Assembly (NCBI RefSeq): GCF_031458235.1
Contig: NZ_JAVDYB010000001.1
Location: 2,997,001 to 3,061,000, forward strand
Origin: Catenuloplanes atrovinosus
GTDB taxonomy: Bacteria > Actinomycetota > Actinomycetes > Mycobacteriales > Micromonosporaceae
DNA: 64,000 nt
Reading direction: 5' to 3'
This document shows, in pieces, positions 1 through 7,958 of this stretch. The notes below the pieces were generated by a model, which saw only the letters and a program-made list of their open reading frames with translations, did not search any database and was not told the origin of the DNA. A program made the position numbers and the translations under genes. Positions within the stretch are counted from its first letter, which is position 1. Each line of letters opens with the position of its first letter.

Positions 1-1
1 G

Positions 2-1477
2 GAGGCGCTGGTCCGCACGTCGGAGTTCCTGACCCACCCGGTGTTCTCCAGCCACCACTCCGAGACCGCGATGCTGCGCTACCTGCGCCGCCTGTCGGAC
101 AAGGACTACGCGCTGGACCGCGGCATGATCCCGCTCGGCTCGTGCACCATGAAGCTGAACGCGACCGCGGAGATGGAGCCGATCACCTGGCCCGAGTTCG
201 CCCAGCTGCACCCGTACGCGCCCGCGTCGCAGGCGGCGGGCTACGAGACGCTGATCGGCCAGCTGGAGGGCTGGCTGGCCGAGGTCACCGGCTACGACCG
301 GGTCAGCGTGCAGCCGAACGCCGGCTCCCAGGGTGAACTGGCCGGCCTGCTGGCGATCCGCGGCTACCACCTGGCCAACGGCGACGCGGGGCGCACCGTC
401 TGCCTCATCCCGTCCTCCGCGCACGGCACCAACGCGGCGTCCGCCGTGATGGCCGGCATGAAGGTCGTGGTGGTGGCCAGCCGCGAGGACGGCACCGTCG
501 ACCTGGACGACCTGGATCGCAAGATCGAGGCGCACCGGGACGCGCTCGCCGCGATCATGGTCACCTACCCCTCCACGCACGGCGTCTACGAGACCGGCAT
601 CGCCGCGCTCTGCGCCAAGGTGCACGACGCGGGCGGCCAGGTGTACGTGGACGGCGCGAACCTGAACGCGCTGGTCGGGTTCGCCAAGCCGGGCCGGTTC
701 GGCGCGGACGTGTCCCACCTGAACCTGCACAAGACGTTCTGCATCCCGCACGGCGGCGGCGGTCCCGGCGTGGGCCCGGTCGCGGTCCGTGAGCACCTGG
801 CGCCCTACCTGCCGGGTGACCCGCTGGTGCCCGGGGACAACGCGGTCTCCGCGGCCAGGCACGGCTCCGCCGGGATCCTGCCGATCCCGTGGGCGTACCT
901 GCGGATGATGGGCCCGGACGGGCTGGTCGCCGCGACCGGCGTGGCCGTGCTGGCCGCGAACTACGTGGCGGCCCGGCTGCGCAACCACTACCCGGTGCTG
1001 TACGCGGGCAACAAGGGCCTGGTCGCGCACGAGTGCATCCTGGACCTGCGCCCGCTCACCAAGGCGACCGGCGTGACCGTGGACGATGTGGCCAAGCGCC
1101 TGATCGACTACGGGTTCCACGCGCCGACCATGTCGTTCCCGGTGGCCGGCACGCTGATGGTGGAGCCGACCGAGTCCGAGGACCTGGCCGAGCTGGACCG
1201 GTTCTGCGACGCGATGATCGCGATCCGCGCGGAGATCGCCCGGATCGAGGCGGGGGAGTGGCCGCTGGCGGACAGCCCGCTGTCGAACGCGCCGCACACC
1301 GCCGAGTCCGTCTCCGCGGACGAGTGGGAGCACGCGTACCCGCGGTCCGTCGCCGCCTACCCGCCGGGCGTGGACCGGGCCGCCAAGTACTGGCCGCCGG
1401 TCCGCCGCATCGACGGTGCGTTCGGCGACCGCAATCTGGTCTGCTCCTGCCCCGCGCCGGAGGCGTTCGAGGACTGA
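2..1477 (+). CDS. gcvP: Glycine dehydrogenase (decarboxylating), P protein, 3' part
   Basis: C-terminal ~490 residues of the glycine cleavage system P protein, which decarboxylates glycine using PLP and passes the aminomethyl group to lipoyl-H protein. The frame is already open at base 2, so the gene starts outside the window. The PLP-binding lysine lies in [16 protein letters not shown], and the family landmarks [22 protein letters not shown] and QPNAGSQGE are present. The reading frame is intact to a TGA followed by a strong hairpin. The first half of the protein cannot be judged. Confidence 0.97.
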   Translation, partial: EALVRTSEFLTHPVFSSHHSETAMLRYLRRLSDKDYALDRGMIPLGSCTMKLNATAEMEPITWPEFAQLHPYAPASQAAGYETLIGQLEGWLAEVTGYDRVSVQPNAGSQGELAGLLAIRGYHLANGDAGRTVCLIPSSAHGTNAASAVMAGMKVVVVASREDGTVDLDDLDRKIEAHRDALAAIMVTYPSTHGVYETGIAALCAKVHDAGGQVYVDGANLNALVGFAKPGRFGADVSHLNLHKTFCIPHGGGGPGVGPVAVREHLAPYLPGDPLVPGDNAVSAARHGSAGILPIPWAYLRMMGPDGLVAATGVAVLAANYVAARLRNHYPVLYAGNKGLVAHECILDLRPLTKATGVTVDDVAKRLIDYGFHAPTMSFPVAGTLMVEPTESEDLAELDRFCDAMIAIRAEIARIEAGEWPLADSPLSNAPHTAESVSADEWEHAYPRSVAAYPPGVDRAAKYWPPVRRIDGAFGDRNLVCSCPAPEAFED

Positions 1478-1484
1478 GCGACCC

Positions 1485-1514
1485 GCCGGGCGGTGCGTGC
1501 GCGTACCGCCCGGC
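1485..1514 (+). terminator. Hairpin after gcvP
   Basis: Perfect inverted repeat GCCGGGCGGT / ACCGCCCGGC with a 10-base loop, beginning 8 bases after the gcvP stop. There is no U tract, which is usual for terminators in such GC-rich DNA. Confidence 0.6.
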
Positions 1515-1561
1515 CTCTGTCGTGAAATAACCCGGCCGGGTACGGTGTTGGCGCCAGGCAG

Positions 1562-1578
1562 ATACCCCAGGGGGGTAT
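1562..1578. promoter_or_regulatory. CsoR-like operator
   Basis: ATACCCC-AGG-GGGGTAT is a perfect inverted repeat 20 bases before the DUF4396 start. C-tract/G-tract palindromes bounded by ATA/TAT are typical of CsoR/RcnR-family metal-sensing repressors. No csoR gene is in the window, so the regulator is inferred. Confidence 0.55.
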
Positions 1579-1598
1579 GCGGACCTCGGGAGGCCATC

Positions 1599-2069
1599 AT
1601 GGAACACGCTCACCATCACGGCGGTACGGCGTCCTGGCGCACGGCCGCGCAGGCCACGCTGCACTGCCTGACCGGCTGCGCCATCGGCGAGGTGCTCGGC
1701 ATGGTGATCGGCACCGCGCTCGGCTGGCCCACCTGGCCGACCGTCGCGCTGGCGGTCGCGCTCGCGTTCCTGTTCGGCTACGCGTTCACCATGCGCGGCG
1801 TGCTGCGCGCCGGCGTGGGCCTGCGTGCCGCGCTCGGCGTGGCGCTCGCGGCGGACACCGTGTCGATCACGGTGATGGAGATCGTCGACAACGCCGTGAT
1901 GCTGTCGGTGCCGGGCGCGATGGAGGCCGGCCCGGGCAGCGCGCTGTTCTGGGGCTCGCTGGCATTCGCGCTGGTGGTGGCGTTCGTGCTCACCACGCCG
2001 GTCAACCGGTGGCTGATCTCGCGCGGCCGGGGCCACGCGGTCGTCCACCGTTATCACCACGCGGGCTGA
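1599..2069 (+). CDS. DUF4396 His-rich membrane protein
   Basis: 156-residue membrane protein with about four hydrophobic segments. Its N-terminus begins MEHAHHHGG and its C-terminus is also His-rich (GHAVVHRYHHAG), so both tails could bind metal. The sequence resembles DUF4396 proteins, which often occur in copper-handling loci. The start is the ATG preceded by CGGGAGG; the open frame continues upstream but there would cross the gcvP terminator. A CsoR-like operator sits just upstream, supporting a role in copper or other soft-metal homeostasis. Transport has not been shown. Confidence 0.75.
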   Translation: MEHAHHHGGTASWRTAAQATLHCLTGCAIGEVLGMVIGTALGWPTWPTVALAVALAFLFGYAFTMRGVLRAGVGLRAALGVALAADTVSITVMEIVDNAVMLSVPGAMEAGPGSALFWGSLAFALVVAFVLTTPVNRWLISRGRGHAVVHRYHHAG

Positions 2070-2087
2070 CCGCCGGCGGTCTCCGGC

Positions 2088-2148
2088 GCTGGTCTGCCCG
2101 GCCGTCCGGTGGAGGCACGGCTCGGCAGACCAGCCGTCGGAAGACGGC
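2088..2148 (+). terminator. Double hairpin after the DUF4396 gene
   Basis: An 11 bp perfect stem (GCTGGTCTGCC / GGCAGACCAGC, 2088-2134) is followed by GCCGTC-GGAA-GACGGC (2133-2148), a 6 bp stem with a GNRA tetraloop, 19 bases after the stop. Likely transcription terminator. Confidence 0.5.
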
Positions 2149-2263
2149 CGTTCGGTTACGGAGAGGTAGCTCGACGCTGAGCCGCACCATTACGGTGGGT
2201 TACGAAGTGACTCAGGTGGGAGTCACTGCCGGAGTGGCGTCGTCGACGTCCGGCCGGGGTGGA

Positions 2264-2464
2264 TCACGCCGCGAGCGCGTGGCGCGCGGGGCCGCGGTGC
2301 GGCTCGATGCAGCTGCCGTCCGGCAGCAACTCGCCCGTGTCCTCGAAGACGATGACACCGTTGCAGAGCAGGCTCCAGCCCTGCTCAGGGAAGGACGCGA
2401 TCACCTTCGCGGCCTCCCTGTCGGTGGCATCAGAGGTCGGACAGGGACTTTGGTGCTGGCACAT
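2264..2464 (-). CDS. DUF5999 family small protein
   Basis: 66-residue soluble protein starting MCQHQSPCPTSDATDREAAK and containing GWSLLCNGVIVFEDTGELLP, the signature of the small actinobacterial DUF5999 family of unknown function. The CxHxxxC arrangement at the N-terminus could bind metal, which is inference. An ATG ten codons upstream lies inside an inverted repeat, whereas the chosen ATG has GGAG 7 bases before it and matches the family's usual start. It is a single gene facing away from def. Confidence 0.8.
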   Translation of the reverse strand: MCQHQSPCPTSDATDREAAKVIASFPEQGWSLLCNGVIVFEDTGELLPDGSCIEPHRGPARHALAA

Positions 2465-2489
2465 CGGGGTCTCCGAGTCGGTCTTCTGT

Positions 2490-2506
2490 GGCATGTTTCA
2501 CATGCC
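2490..2506. promoter_or_regulatory. Inverted repeat upstream of the DUF5999 gene
   Basis: GGCATGT-TTC-ACATGCC is a perfect 7 bp inverted repeat 26 bases upstream of the DUF5999 start. It lies in a 311-base gene-free stretch (2465-2775) between divergent genes that otherwise holds only the def promoter region. Possible operator; regulator unknown. Confidence 0.4.
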
Positions 2507-2775
2507 CGGTGATGCACATTACCAAGCGCGTAGCGCACCTCCGAGCGCGTGGTGCGCGAATGAAGATGAATCCTCCGTTCGGCTGATCTACATCAGTCCG
2601 GACGGTTGGGACCGCTCCCACCGGGGGTGACCCCAGCGTCACGGAGATCCTCATCGCTGTCACGCTCCGAGTGTGACTCCACCTCGCCACACCTGCCACA
2701 CCGATTGTCCGCCATCCGTCCCGTCACGCCGTGTCGCCGCCTACCGTCGGTAAGGACTGCGATAGCCTTGCGGTC

Positions 2776-3273
2776 ATGACGATGCGGCCCATCCGCGTGC
2801 TCGGCGACGCGGTCCTGCGCAGCCCCGCCGACCGCGTGACGACGTTCGACGACGCCCTCCGCGACCTGGTGACCGACCTGATGGACACGCTGCTCGGCAA
2901 GCCCGGCCGGGCCGGCGTGGCAGCCCCGCAGATCGGCGTCGGCCTGGCCGTCTTCGTCTACGACGCCGACGGCCACCGCGGCCATGTCGTCAACCCGACA
3001 ATCTCCCTCGGCGAGGAGCTCGAGGAGGACGACGAGGGCTGCCTGTCCATCCCCGGCCTGTACTTCCCGACCGTCCGCGCCCGCACCGCGACGGTGGAGG
3101 GCTTCGACCAGCACGGCGAGCCGCTCACCATCTCCGGCGAGGGCTTCCTGGCCCGCGCCCTGCAGCACGAGACCGACCACCTCGCCGGCCGCCTCTACGT
3201 CGACACCCTCCGCGGCGACACCCGTCGCGCCGCCCTCCGCGAGATCCGCGCGGCCTCCTGGTCCCGCTCCTAG
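2776..3273 (+). CDS. def: Peptide deformylase
   Basis: 165-residue metalloenzyme that removes the formyl group from nascent peptides at the ribosome exit. All three family motifs are present: GVAAPQIG, DEGCLS (metal-ligand Cys) and QHETDHLAG (HExxH with catalytic Glu). The ATG is preceded at 7 bases by the hexamer TAGCCT and has no Shine-Dalgarno, suggesting a leaderless transcript; a second ATG lies two codons downstream. It stands alone, not beside fmt, so it may be a secondary deformylase, as many actinomycetes carry several. Confidence 0.95.
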   Translation: MTMRPIRVLGDAVLRSPADRVTTFDDALRDLVTDLMDTLLGKPGRAGVAAPQIGVGLAVFVYDADGHRGHVVNPTISLGEELEEDDEGCLSIPGLYFPTVRARTATVEGFDQHGEPLTISGEGFLARALQHETDHLAGRLYVDTLRGDTRRAALREIRAASWSRS

Positions 3274-3447
3274 ACCGGTCTTCCCTCTCCGACGGTGCGG
3301 CGCTCTTCGGCGGGTCGTACACCCTTCTGGTGACCTCGGGCCGGCGTTCGCGGCGAACCACCCGGCTGGTGTGGTTCGCTGAACGTGCAGACGCGACGCC
3401 TCAGACACATCTACGGGGTGCTGCCCCCGCGGAAGGGAGACGGGCGC

Positions 3448-4419
3448 ATGACCGCGATGGGGTCCCATGTGCCGATCGAGCGCGCCGAGATGCGCTCCCG
3501 TGATCTGGACCTGGTGCGGGAGATGATCAGTCAGCGGTACACCGATCACCTTCCCCAGGTGAGGGGAGACGCCCGTCGGTTCGGGTTCCGGTCGGGTTTC
3601 GCGCGGGCCGGTGCGCTGAGCATCGACCGGGTCAGCTACCAGGCGTGCATGGCGATCACCGCCGATCCGCACGACACCATCCTGATCATCAGGATGGTCA
3701 GCGGTGGATTCGACGTCTCCGCCGGGCGGCAGCGCCGCCAGGTGAGCGGCGACGAGGCGCTGTTCCTGCCCCACACCGGCCTTGACATGGTGCAGGACTG
3801 GCCTCGGTACGAGGTGGTCCAGTTCCCGGCCGAGGCGGTGACCCGGCTCGCCGACCAACTCGGCGTCGCGCCGGCCGACTTCCGCTTCGACGCGATGACC
3901 GCCGTGTCGCCCGCGGCGAACCGGATCTGGCTGGCCACCCACGCCCGGCTCGCCGGGCTGCTGGACACCCCGGCTGAGGGCGTGCCCGCGCTGCTGCTGA
4001 GCGCGGCGATCGACATCGCGGCGGCCGCGGCGCTGAGCGTGTTCCCGAACGCCACCATGACCGTGGACTACGTCGCCGGCCCGGGCCGGGTGGCGCCCGC
4101 CACGGTGCGCCGGGCGGTCGCCTACATCGACGAACATGCCGCCGAGCCGGTCACCAGTGAGGACATCGCCGCCGCGGCCGGGGTGAGCGTCCGCGCGGTG
4201 CAGGCCGGGTTCCGCCGGCACCTGGACATCACCCCGATGGGCTACCTGCGCCGGGTCCGGCTGGAGCGTGCCCACCGCGACCTGCGGGCCGCCGACCCCA
4301 CCACGGGTGCCACCGTCGCCGCGGTCGCCCGCGGCTGGGGCTTCACCGACCTGAGCCGCTTCGCCGCCGACTACCGCGCCGCCTTCGGCCGGCTGCCCCG
4401 CCACACCCTGCACACCTGA
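3448..4419 (+). CDS. AraC family regulator, first of a tandem pair
   Basis: 323 residues. The C-terminal ~100 residues carry the double helix-turn-helix of AraC/XylS proteins (DIAAAAGVSVRAVQAGFRRH, then the second HTH ending in RAAFGRLPRHTL). The N-terminal ~200 residues form a sensor half of the AraC-binding-like type. The start is the ATG behind GGAAGGGAG. The stop is 11 bases before the next gene, so the two are probably co-transcribed. A third related protein is encoded at 48260-49201. Ligand unknown. Confidence 0.88.
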   Translation: MTAMGSHVPIERAEMRSRDLDLVREMISQRYTDHLPQVRGDARRFGFRSGFARAGALSIDRVSYQACMAITADPHDTILIIRMVSGGFDVSAGRQRRQVSGDEALFLPHTGLDMVQDWPRYEVVQFPAEAVTRLADQLGVAPADFRFDAMTAVSPAANRIWLATHARLAGLLDTPAEGVPALLLSAAIDIAAAAALSVFPNATMTVDYVAGPGRVAPATVRRAVAYIDEHAAEPVTSEDIAAAAGVSVRAVQAGFRRHLDITPMGYLRRVRLERAHRDLRAADPTTGATVAAVARGWGFTDLSRFAADYRAAFGRLPRHTLHT

Positions 4420-4430
4420 GGAGGTGTGAC

Positions 4431-5390
4431 GTGCCGATGGACGAGCCGCAGACCACGACGTTCGCGACCACGGACGGCGACGCCTTCGAGCAGTTCTTCA
4501 CCAGCGCCTACGGCAGCATGCGCATCCACCACGAGGACCGGCCACGGCTGCGCTACCGGGGCGTCCACGCGGGACTGTTCACCCTCGACAGCATCGAGTG
4601 GTCGGCCAGGCTGAACATCGAGGTCGAACCACTCAACAAGATCATTGTCTCGCGGGTGACCACGGCGCGCATCCAGATCGCGTACGGCCAGGACGACTGG
4701 CGGTTCACCGCCGGGGACCTCTGCCTCGCGCCCTACCCGGAGCGGCCCTACCTCAACAACCTGCGGCCCGGCGAACTGCGCAACTGCATCCTCGATCCCG
4801 ACATGGTCACCCGCGTCGCCGCCACGGCCCCCGGCCGGAGACCGCAACGCCTGCGGTTCACCACCTGCGCACCGGTCACCTCCGCGGCCGCGGCCCAGTG
4901 GTGGGCCACCCGCGGCTACATCGCGGATCTGCTCGACGATCCTCAGCCGGGCGCCTCCCCGCTGATGCTGGCCAACGCCGGGCACCTGCTCGCGGCGGCC
5001 ACCCTGACCACCTTCCCCAACAACGCCCTGACCGACCCGACCAGCGAGGACAGTCAGGACGCCCACCCCGCCAGCCTGCGCCGCGCCACCGCGTTCATCG
5101 ACGAGAACGCCCACCGCCCGATCAGTCCCGCCGACATCGCCGCCGCCGCGCGCATCACGATCCGCGCCGTGCAGCTGGCCTTCCGCCGCCACCTCGACAC
5201 CACGCCCACCGAGTACCTGCGCCGCGTCCGGCTCCACCACGCCCACCGCGAACTGCTCGCCGCCGACCCTGGCACCGGCGTCACCGTCGGCGCCGTCGCC
5301 ACCCGGTGGGGTTTCGCCAACCACAGCCGATTCAGCGCCGAGTACCGCGCCACCTACGGCGTCCTCCCGTCGCACACGCTGCGCCGGTGA
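4431..5390 (+). CDS. AraC family regulator, second of a tandem pair
   Basis: 319-residue paralogue of the preceding gene with the same architecture: an N-terminal sensor half and a C-terminal double HTH (DIAAAARITIRAVQLAFRRH ... YGVLPSHTL). GTG start with an excellent GAGGAGGTG Shine-Dalgarno in the short gap after the upstream stop; ATG two codons later is an alternative. It converges on the methyltransferase at 5401 with only 10 bases between stops. The high similarity of the DNA-binding halves suggests related operators and recent duplication. Confidence 0.88.
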   Translation: MPMDEPQTTTFATTDGDAFEQFFTSAYGSMRIHHEDRPRLRYRGVHAGLFTLDSIEWSARLNIEVEPLNKIIVSRVTTARIQIAYGQDDWRFTAGDLCLAPYPERPYLNNLRPGELRNCILDPDMVTRVAATAPGRRPQRLRFTTCAPVTSAAAAQWWATRGYIADLLDDPQPGASPLMLANAGHLLAAATLTTFPNNALTDPTSEDSQDAHPASLRRATAFIDENAHRPISPADIAAAARITIRAVQLAFRRHLDTTPTEYLRRVRLHHAHRELLAADPGTGVTVGAVATRWGFANHSRFSAEYRATYGVLPSHTLRR

Positions 5391-5400
5391 ACCGCGACGG

Positions 5401-6177
5401 TCAGGGCTTGCGGGCCACGCCGCAGTAGCCGTGCATGACCGGTGGGTTCGTGCCCGGGTCGGGGCGCCACCGTGGGATGGAGACCACGCCCGGCGGGACC
5501 GGCTCCAGGCCGTCCAGGTAGCCGGCGATCTGTTCCGGGCTGCGCAGGTTGTACGGGTGGCCGGATTCGTTGGCGCGGCGTACCGCGGTGACGATCCCCT
5601 CGTCGGTGTTCGCACCGTCGGAGACGGCCAGGTAGCTGCCGCTGGGCAGGCCCGCGGCCAGGCGGGCGGTGATCCGGCGGGCCTCGTCGTAGTCGGCGAT
5701 GTTGCCGAGCAGGCCGCACATGACGACCGCGACCGGCTCGGTCAGGTCCAGGGTGCGGGCGGCCTCGCGGAGGATCGCCTCCGGCTCCTCGGCCGCGCGA
5801 TGCACGTAGTCGGTGGTGCCGGGCGGGCTGCCGGCCAGCAGCGCGCGGGCGTGCGACCGCACCAGCGGGTCCTTGTCCACGTAGACCACCCGCGCGTCCG
5901 GCGTGACGCGGCGCGCGACCTCGTGCGTGTTGTTCGCGGCCGGCAGGCCGGCGCCGATGTCCAGGAACTGGCGGACGCCCGCCTCCGCCGCGAGGTATGT
6001 CACGGCGCGCACCAGGAACGCCCGCTGCTCGCGGGCGAGCACCACGATGCCGGGGAACGACTCCTTGATCTGGTCGCCCACCGCACGGTCGATCGGGAAG
6101 TGCTCGGTGCCGCCGAGCAGATAGTTCCACACACGCGCGCTGCTGACCGTGCTCGAATCGGGTTGCGGCTCCGTCAT
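5401..6177 (-). CDS. SAM-dependent methyltransferase, DUF574 type
   Basis: 258 residues. Begins MTEPQPDSSTVSSARVWNYL followed by GGTEHFPIDR, the typical opening of the actinobacterial S-adenosyl methyltransferase family PF04672. A SAM-binding loop is seen at FLDIGAGLPAANNTHE, and VVYVDKDPLV marks the next strand. The start is the ATG preceded by GGGAGG. Family members are numerous in actinomycetes and their substrates are largely unknown. It appears monocistronic. Confidence 0.88.
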   Translation of the reverse strand: MTEPQPDSSTVSSARVWNYLLGGTEHFPIDRAVGDQIKESFPGIVVLAREQRAFLVRAVTYLAAEAGVRQFLDIGAGLPAANNTHEVARRVTPDARVVYVDKDPLVRSHARALLAGSPPGTTDYVHRAAEEPEAILREAARTLDLTEPVAVVMCGLLGNIADYDEARRITARLAAGLPSGSYLAVSDGANTDEGIVTAVRRANESGHPYNLRSPEQIAGYLDGLEPVPPGVVSIPRWRPDPGTNPPVMHGYCGVARKP

Positions 6178-6328
6178 TCGCGGCCTCCCTCGGCGTCGCC
6201 CCGACGCTACCCGACCCACCGGTAGCCGTCGATCTTCTCGCGGTGCCCGTGATCCGGTCGCGCCGGGCCGGCCGGCGGCCCACCGTCCGCGATGGACCAC
6301 GGAGGTGACCTGATGAACGGATTCGGGC

Positions 6329-6370
6329 GGCGTGCCGTGCCGCGGGCCGGACTGCCGGGCACGGCACGCC
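6329..6370 (-). terminator. Hairpin downstream of the SDR operon
   Basis: Perfect 13 bp arms (GGCGTGCCGTGCC / GGCACGGCACGCC) separated by 16 bases, lying 67 bases after the stop of the minus-strand SDR gene at 6437. Probable terminator of that operon; no U tract. Confidence 0.55.
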
Positions 6371-6436
6371 GCTCGGCGGCCTGCCGGAGCTTCCCGGGTA
6401 CGGCCGCGTGCTGTGCCCGGCACGCCCACCTGAGCG

Positions 6437-7147
6437 TCAGACGACCAGGCCGCCGGTGGCGCGGATGTTCTGGCCGGTGATCCAGCCGGCGTCCGGGCCG
6501 GCCAGCCACGCGACCACGGCGGCGACGTCGTCCGGCGTGCCGACGCGGCCGAGCGCGCCGAACCGGCGGGCCTGCTCCTCGATCAGCGGCCACGGGCCGG
6601 TCGCGCGCAGCATGTCGGTGTCGGTCTGGCCGGGGGAGACCGTGTTGACGGTGATGCCGCGCGGGCCCAGCTCGCGCGCGGCGACCGCGGTGAACTGCTC
6701 CAGCGCGGCCTTGCTGGCGCAGTAGAGCGCCAGGCCGGGCCCGGCCACCACGGTGTTCAGCGTGGACAGGTTCACGATCCGGCCGCCGTCCGGCATGAGC
6801 GCGGCGGCGGCGCGCATCGCCAGCAGCGGGAACCGCGCGTTGATCGCCATCACCCGGTCGAAGTCCTCGCCGGTCAGGTCCGCGATCCGCGCGGCCGGCG
6901 CGATCGCCGCGTTGTTGACCAGGATGTCCAGGCCGGACTCGCGGACCGGCGCGAACATGGCCTCCAGCGACGCCGGGTCGGCCTGGTCCGCGCGGACCGC
7001 GGTCACCCGCGGCAGATCATGATCAACGGCGGTCCGGCGGTACGTGTAGACGACGCGCGCGCCGAGCCGGGACAGCCGGTGCACGATCGCCCGTCCGATG
7101 CCGCGCGAGCCGCCCGTCACCAGGGCGGTCTTTCCGGTGAGCGTCAT
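6437..7147 (-). CDS. Short-chain dehydrogenase/reductase
   Basis: 236-residue classical SDR. It has the Rossmann motif TGGSRGIG near residue 10, NNAAI, the catalytic Ser at LSTLN, YCASK (Tyr-x-x-x-Lys) and a C-terminal WITGQNI segment. It uses NAD(P)H for reduction or oxidation of an unknown carbonyl or alcohol. The start MTLTGKTALVTGG is chosen because the long upstream frame is a shadow of the AraC gene. It lies 11 bases after that AraC stop and probably belongs to the same transcript. Confidence 0.92.
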   Translation of the reverse strand: MTLTGKTALVTGGSRGIGRAIVHRLSRLGARVVYTYRRTAVDHDLPRVTAVRADQADPASLEAMFAPVRESGLDILVNNAAIAPAARIADLTGEDFDRVMAINARFPLLAMRAAAALMPDGGRIVNLSTLNTVVAGPGLALYCASKAALEQFTAVAARELGPRGITVNTVSPGQTDTDMLRATGPWPLIEEQARRFGALGRVGTPDDVAAVVAWLAGPDAGWITGQNIRATGGLVV

Positions 7148-7158
7148 GTCCGACGACG

Positions 7159-7956
7159 CTAACGGCGTACCGGCGGCACGTCTTGAAGGATCGCGCACAG
7201 CGTGCCGGGAGTGACGCCGGCCAGCGTGCCCGCCTCGCGGGTCAGGTGCGGCTGGTCGGCGTAGCCGGCCCGGGCCGCGGCCGCCGCCGGCGGCAGCCCG
7301 CCCGCGAGGAGCCCGATCGCGCGCTGGAACCGGGCGATCCGGGCGATCAGCGCGGGCGACTGGCCGAGGTGGGCGCGGCAGGCCAGCTCCAGCCGGCGCC
7401 GGCCGACGTCCAGTTCGGCGGCGACGTCCGCGACCCGCGCGCCGTCGCGTTGCAGGCGCCGCCACGCCGCGTCCGCCAGCGCCTGCCGGTCGTCCGGGAA
7501 CCGCGGCCGCAGCAGCGAGTCCAGCACCGCCCGGCGCGCGGCCCAGGACGGCGCCGCGGCCACCCGGTCGCGCAGCTCCGCCGCGCGCCCACCGCACACG
7601 TCCGCCAGCGGCAGCACCCGGCCGGCGAGTTCCGCGGCGGGCACACCGAGCAGCGCCGGTACGCCACGCGGCGTCAGCGCGACCAGCACGCCGTGCCCCC
7701 ACAGCGACTCCTCGCAGACGCCGCCGGCGGAGCGCGGCCCGGTGACCACGGTGGTGCCGCACTCCACGTCCACGATGATCGCGGTGGTCGGCAGCGCCAG
7801 CATGCGGTGCGCGATCGGCCGCGCGCCGGGCCGGCCGAACCCCGCGTAGCCGGCGACGAACCGCCGCAGCCCCGGATGCGCGCGCCCGACCCGCGGTTCG
7901 CACGCGCGCGCGTCCCCGCGCACCGGGATCGAGTGGAGCTGCGGCGGCCCGTCCAT
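7159..7956 (-). CDS. AraC family transcriptional regulator
   Basis: 265 residues. The C-terminal AraC-type HTH (VADVAAELDVGRRRLELACR, then a second HTH ending AGVTPGTLCAILQ) is recognisable though diverged. The N-terminus resembles the AraC subfamily with a short sensor region (residues ~15-120). It starts 2 bases after the stop of the membrane-protein gene and is followed at 11 bases by the SDR, so it is an operon member and may regulate its own operon. Not closely related to the tandem pair at 3.4-5.4 kb. Confidence 0.82.
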   Translation of the reverse strand: MDGPPQLHSIPVRGDARACEPRVGRAHPGLRRFVAGYAGFGRPGARPIAHRMLALPTTAIIVDVECGTTVVTGPRSAGGVCEESLWGHGVLVALTPRGVPALLGVPAAELAGRVLPLADVCGGRAAELRDRVAAAPSWAARRAVLDSLLRPRFPDDRQALADAAWRRLQRDGARVADVAAELDVGRRRLELACRAHLGQSPALIARIARFQRAIGLLAGGLPPAAAAARAGYADQPHLTREAGTLAGVTPGTLCAILQDVPPVRR

Positions 7957-7958
7957 CG

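Noticed and set aside
2593-4413. 606-codon minus-strand ORF
   Set aside because: Antisense to def and the first AraC gene, both of which have clear motifs.
6313-6480. Plus-strand small ORF behind a perfect GGAGGTGA Shine-Dalgarno
   Set aside because: It reads through the terminator hairpin at 6329-6370 and antisense into the SDR gene, and its Arg/Pro/Ala composition is that of shadow frames. The good ribosome site may be chance.
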